Shown: positions 61,599 through 64,000 of the stretch, in pieces
Layout: every line of letters begins with the position of its first letter
Position numbering within the stretch: the first letter of the stretch is position 1
NCBI GenBank assembly: GCA_021904315.1
Contig: CM038916.1
Location: 2,108,001 to 2,172,000 of the forward strand
From: Sphagnum magellanicum
Taxonomy: Eukaryota > Streptophyta > Sphagnopsida > Sphagnales > Sphagnaceae
Length of the DNA: 64,000 bases
Direction of reading: 5' to 3'
The notes under the pieces: generated by a model
What the model was told of the DNA's origin: nothing
Seen by the model: the letters and a program-made list of their open reading frames with translations, nothing else
The model's database searches: none
Made by a program: the position numbers and the translations under genes

Positions 61599-63746
61599 TC
61601 ACCAGCAGTCTCTGCAAGAACACTCACCATCCTGAAAGTGATGAAAGCGATTTGCATCCCTCACCATGATAGCTCTACCAACTACTTTTGAAATGAATTT
61701 TGTGGATGTGTGGCAATCACGACAAACCCGCAGATTCTTTCTTATGCGGAGTGGAGTACCAGGTGCTGAGTTGATAAGCCCAAATGCAATAGCCAGTTTC
61801 TCACTATGATGACACAAATGAAACACCTTTTCTTCTTCCTCCACATCATGTAGCACAAAATTAGTATCTGGCACATATCCAGCATCATGCATCAGCCCTG
61901 ACAACCTCTTCAATTCTGCATGGATTTCTATCATCTGAGGGTGGTGTTGATCATCTACTACAAATGTATGCACCTCATTATCCACTTCAATCCAAGTGCG
62001 ACCTGGTTGTTTCTTCACACTTCTTTCCTTTCTCTGCCGTTCAATATTTTCGCTGAGATCCCTGTTACCAGTGGCAGTATATAAATTTGATAGCAGCACA
62101 TAGCCTGCAGCATTTTCAGGTTCCAGTTCAAGAACTTGTTTGGCAACTCGTTCTCCCATCTCCACATTGCCATGAATTCTGCAAGCACCAAGCAAAGCCA
62201 TCCAAGCAGCCACCTGTGGTTTGTAGGGCATTGCCAATACCATATTCTCTGCCTCATGTAGACGGCCAGCACGGCCAAGAAGGTCAACCATGCAGGTGTA
62301 ATGTTGCAAGCTCGCAGAAATCATGTAAACTGTACTCATTGAAGAATAAAAGCGCAGGCCTTCATCCACCAAACCTGAATGGCTACAAGCTGACAGCAGA
62401 CAACCAAAAGTGGTATCATCTGGCTGTACACCTTCTTCACGCATCTGTTCAAACTGTTTAAGTGCTTCCTTACCATGCCCATGGATGGCATATCCTCCAA
62501 TCATGGCATTCCAAGTGACCACATCTCGAGATGGCATGTTGTTGAACACTTTCAGAGCATCTTCCAAGCTCCCACATTTTGCGTACATGTCAATCAAGCT
62601 ATTCCCTACAAAGACAATTGAATCCCACCCACTTTTAATAACCCAGTCATGAGCGCGCCTGCCCTCTTCAAGTGCAACTACACTTGCACATGCATTCAGC
62701 ACTCCCACTAACGTGACAGGGTCTGACTGCACACCTTCCTGTTGCATTTGTTGAAATAGTTCCAGTGCCTTCTGCCCTTGGCCACATTTCACATGCCAAA
62801 GTATCATCACATTCCAAGAGACCACATCACGTGATGGTAGCTTGTTGAACACTCTTTTAGCATCCTCTATGCTCCCACATTTTGCATACATGTCAACCAG
62901 GCTACTCCCCACAAAGACATCTGACTCCCACCCACTTTCAATAATCTGTTCATGGGTGCACCTGCCCTCCTGAAGTGCAAACATACTGGCACATGCATTC
63001 AGAACTCCGATGAGAGTCACAGGGGTTGGCTGCACACCTTTCTGTTGCATTTGGTGAAATAGTTCCAGTGCCCTCTGCCCTTGTCCACACTTCACATGTC
63101 CCGATATCATTGCATTCCAAGTGACCACATCTCGAGATGGCATGTTGTTAAACACCTTGCAAGCATCTTCGATGCTCCCACATTTGGAATACATGTCAAC
63201 CAAGCTATTCCCCACAAAGACATCAGCCTCACAACCGCTTTGAATTATTTCTTCATGAACTTTCCTGCCCGCTTCAAGTGCTCGTAAACTAGCGCATGCA
63301 TTGAGCACCGGAACAAAAGTGAAATGGTCAGGACTCATGCCTTTTTGTTGCATTTCTTGGTAAAGCTCAAATGTCTTCTCATGTTGCCCAGCCTTCACAT
63401 ATCTTGCAAGCCTTCTGTTCCAGGAAAACATGTCCAATTGTACAGTCCCCGGTGCCATTGCAGCAAGCTCTGCTCTCACCCACGTGGGGTTTTTCCGGTG
63501 CACAAGCCAGAGTGCGTCCTGTGTATGTTTATGCTTGAAATCCGGGTAGTTCGAATTCACCTTCTCCGGTCTACAATCCCACCACTGCGAAGGATCTGAA
63601 AAGAACTGCCACCAGAGTTTCTCTATACGACCTGCTGCTACGGCGCGAACATTTCCACCCGAAGAAGTTGCGAGCGCTCTGTGGCTCCAAGTTAATATAT
63701 GTCGTAAGCGGCATGATTCAAAGGTGAGCCGATGGCATTCTGCCAT
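61599..63746 (-). CDS. PLS-type PPR protein with N-terminal PDF motif and C-terminal E and DYW domains
   Basis: An intronless 715-residue frame. DYW-type PPR proteins bind chosen transcripts in mitochondria or chloroplasts and deaminate C to U. Twelve repeats run P-L-S four times from residue 106 (MFSWNRR), with near-identical 101-residue blocks (VFVGNSLVDMYSKCGS, VFVGSSLVDMYAKCGS, VFVGNSLIDMYAKCGS). E1 and E2 follow, then the PG box (QPGRTWIEV, about 580) and the DYW deaminase with HSE (His647, Glu649), CRDC (Cys675, Cys678) and the second zinc site ending CSC (Cys709, Cys711). The last three residues are DCW, not DYW. Residues about 44-94 (FFSDPSQWWDCRPEKVN, then YPDFKHKHTQDALWL) match the PDF motif of OSB organellar single-strand DNA-binding proteins. 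The first ATG is used; residues 1-40 are Arg/Ser/Ala-rich and could be an organelle transit peptide. No break seen. Confidence 0.95.
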   Translation of the reverse strand: MAECHRLTFESCRLRHILTWSHRALATSSGGNVRAVAAGRIEKLWWQFFSDPSQWWDCRPEKVNSNYPDFKHKHTQDALWLVHRKNPTWVRAELAAMAPGTVQLDMFSWNRRLARYVKAGQHEKTFELYQEMQQKGMSPDHFTFVPVLNACASLRALEAGRKVHEEIIQSGCEADVFVGNSLVDMYSKCGSIEDACKVFNNMPSRDVVTWNAMISGHVKCGQGQRALELFHQMQQKGVQPTPVTLIGVLNACASMFALQEGRCTHEQIIESGWESDVFVGSSLVDMYAKCGSIEDAKRVFNKLPSRDVVSWNVMILWHVKCGQGQKALELFQQMQQEGVQSDPVTLVGVLNACASVVALEEGRRAHDWVIKSGWDSIVFVGNSLIDMYAKCGSLEDALKVFNNMPSRDVVTWNAMIGGYAIHGHGKEALKQFEQMREEGVQPDDTTFGCLLSACSHSGLVDEGLRFYSSMSTVYMISASLQHYTCMVDLLGRAGRLHEAENMVLAMPYKPQVAAWMALLGACRIHGNVEMGERVAKQVLELEPENAAGYVLLSNLYTATGNRDLSENIERQRKERSVKKQPGRTWIEVDNEVHTFVVDDQHHPQMIEIHAELKRLSGLMHDAGYVPDTNFVLHDVEEEEKVFHLCHHSEKLAIAFGLINSAPGTPLRIRKNLRVCRDCHTSTKFISKVVGRAIMVRDANRFHHFQDGECSCRDCW

Positions 63747-64000
63747 CTATGTAAGAATCGATGATGCAACCGAACGAGTTGAGAACTTCGTCGGTGCCGT
63801 GACAACGGCACCAATATCGCAACCGAAAACAGCTTGAGCAGACTGGTTCAAAGTTCAAAGAGCTCGCCACAGCTCCTAGTGAGACGGATCAATAGGAGAG
63901 CGTCACAATACAGTAAGCACGCCGAAAAAATAACATGCGGTGAATCTAAAGAAGCAAGGAAGATTGCGGGGACACAACAGTCACGAAAAGAACGGAATAA
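63747..64000 (-). other. Upstream region of the PPR gene
   Basis: GC-richer sequence with several CpG, ahead of the PPR start codon on the minus strand. No TATA box or second gene is seen before the window ends. Confidence 0.4.

Noticed and set aside
1-64000. tRNA, rRNA, snoRNA or riboswitch genes
   Set aside because: No cloverleaf arms with conserved T-loop, no rRNA core sequence and no known riboswitch core was noticed. The only tRNA-related match is the primer site of the LTR element.

Overview
This is a land-plant nuclear window. It has spliced genes with short GT-AG introns, a Ty3/gypsy LTR element, a LINE, MITEs, decayed DNA transposases, and an intronless PLS-type PPR gene with a DYW domain. 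The tail of the PPR protein and its near-identical 101-residue PLS blocks look to me most like those of ferns or other seed-free vascular plants. That lineage call is recognition, not a computed result. Most of the window is AT-rich repeat territory, and only three host genes are supported: a UDP-glycosyltransferase (25969-29133, +), an ABCG half-transporter (39262-44386, +) and a PPR-DYW editing factor (61599-63746, -).

Layout. 0.8-9.6 kb: a structurally complete but coding-dead Ty3/gypsy element on the minus strand, with two long LTRs, an initiator-tRNA-Met primer site and a short target duplication. 10-17 kb: a small MITE, a nested hairpin, two copies of a decayed non-LTR reverse-transcriptase C-terminus, and a pogo-like transposase scrap. 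17.4-24.1 kb: a 4.4 kb LINE that keeps one uninterrupted reading register from ORF1 to the end of ORF2 but carries internal stop codons. It has a (TAAG)6 tail, and copies of a separate repeat lie on both sides of it. 24.2-25 kb: two more MITEs, one with an expanded 42-bp array.

25-29 kb: a three-exon UGT with a canonical PSPG box. A 14-copy minisatellite fills intron 1 and a fossil exon-2 copy lies in intron 2. 33.5-35.1 kb: a decayed BED/hAT-like transposase gene. 39.3-44.4 kb: a 12-exon ABCG gene. Its exon 5 contains a perfect 44-bp inverted repeat that places a stop codon in frame, and exon 11 is one base out of phase, so the locus is probably disabled. 51.3-54.9 kb: a decayed MULE-like transposase ending in a SWIM zinc finger. 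57.6-59 kb: a long-period tandem repeat. 61.6-63.7 kb: the PPR-DYW gene, which also carries an N-terminal PDF motif of the kind known from OSB organellar single-strand DNA-binding proteins.

The host genes show no sign of working as a pathway. The most unusual points are the palindrome inside the ABCG exon, the PDF-PPR-DYW domain combination, the fossil exon in the UGT, and the single-register LINE whose only visible damage is stop codons. I saw no tRNA or rRNA gene, no CRISPR array, and no prokaryote-like feature.
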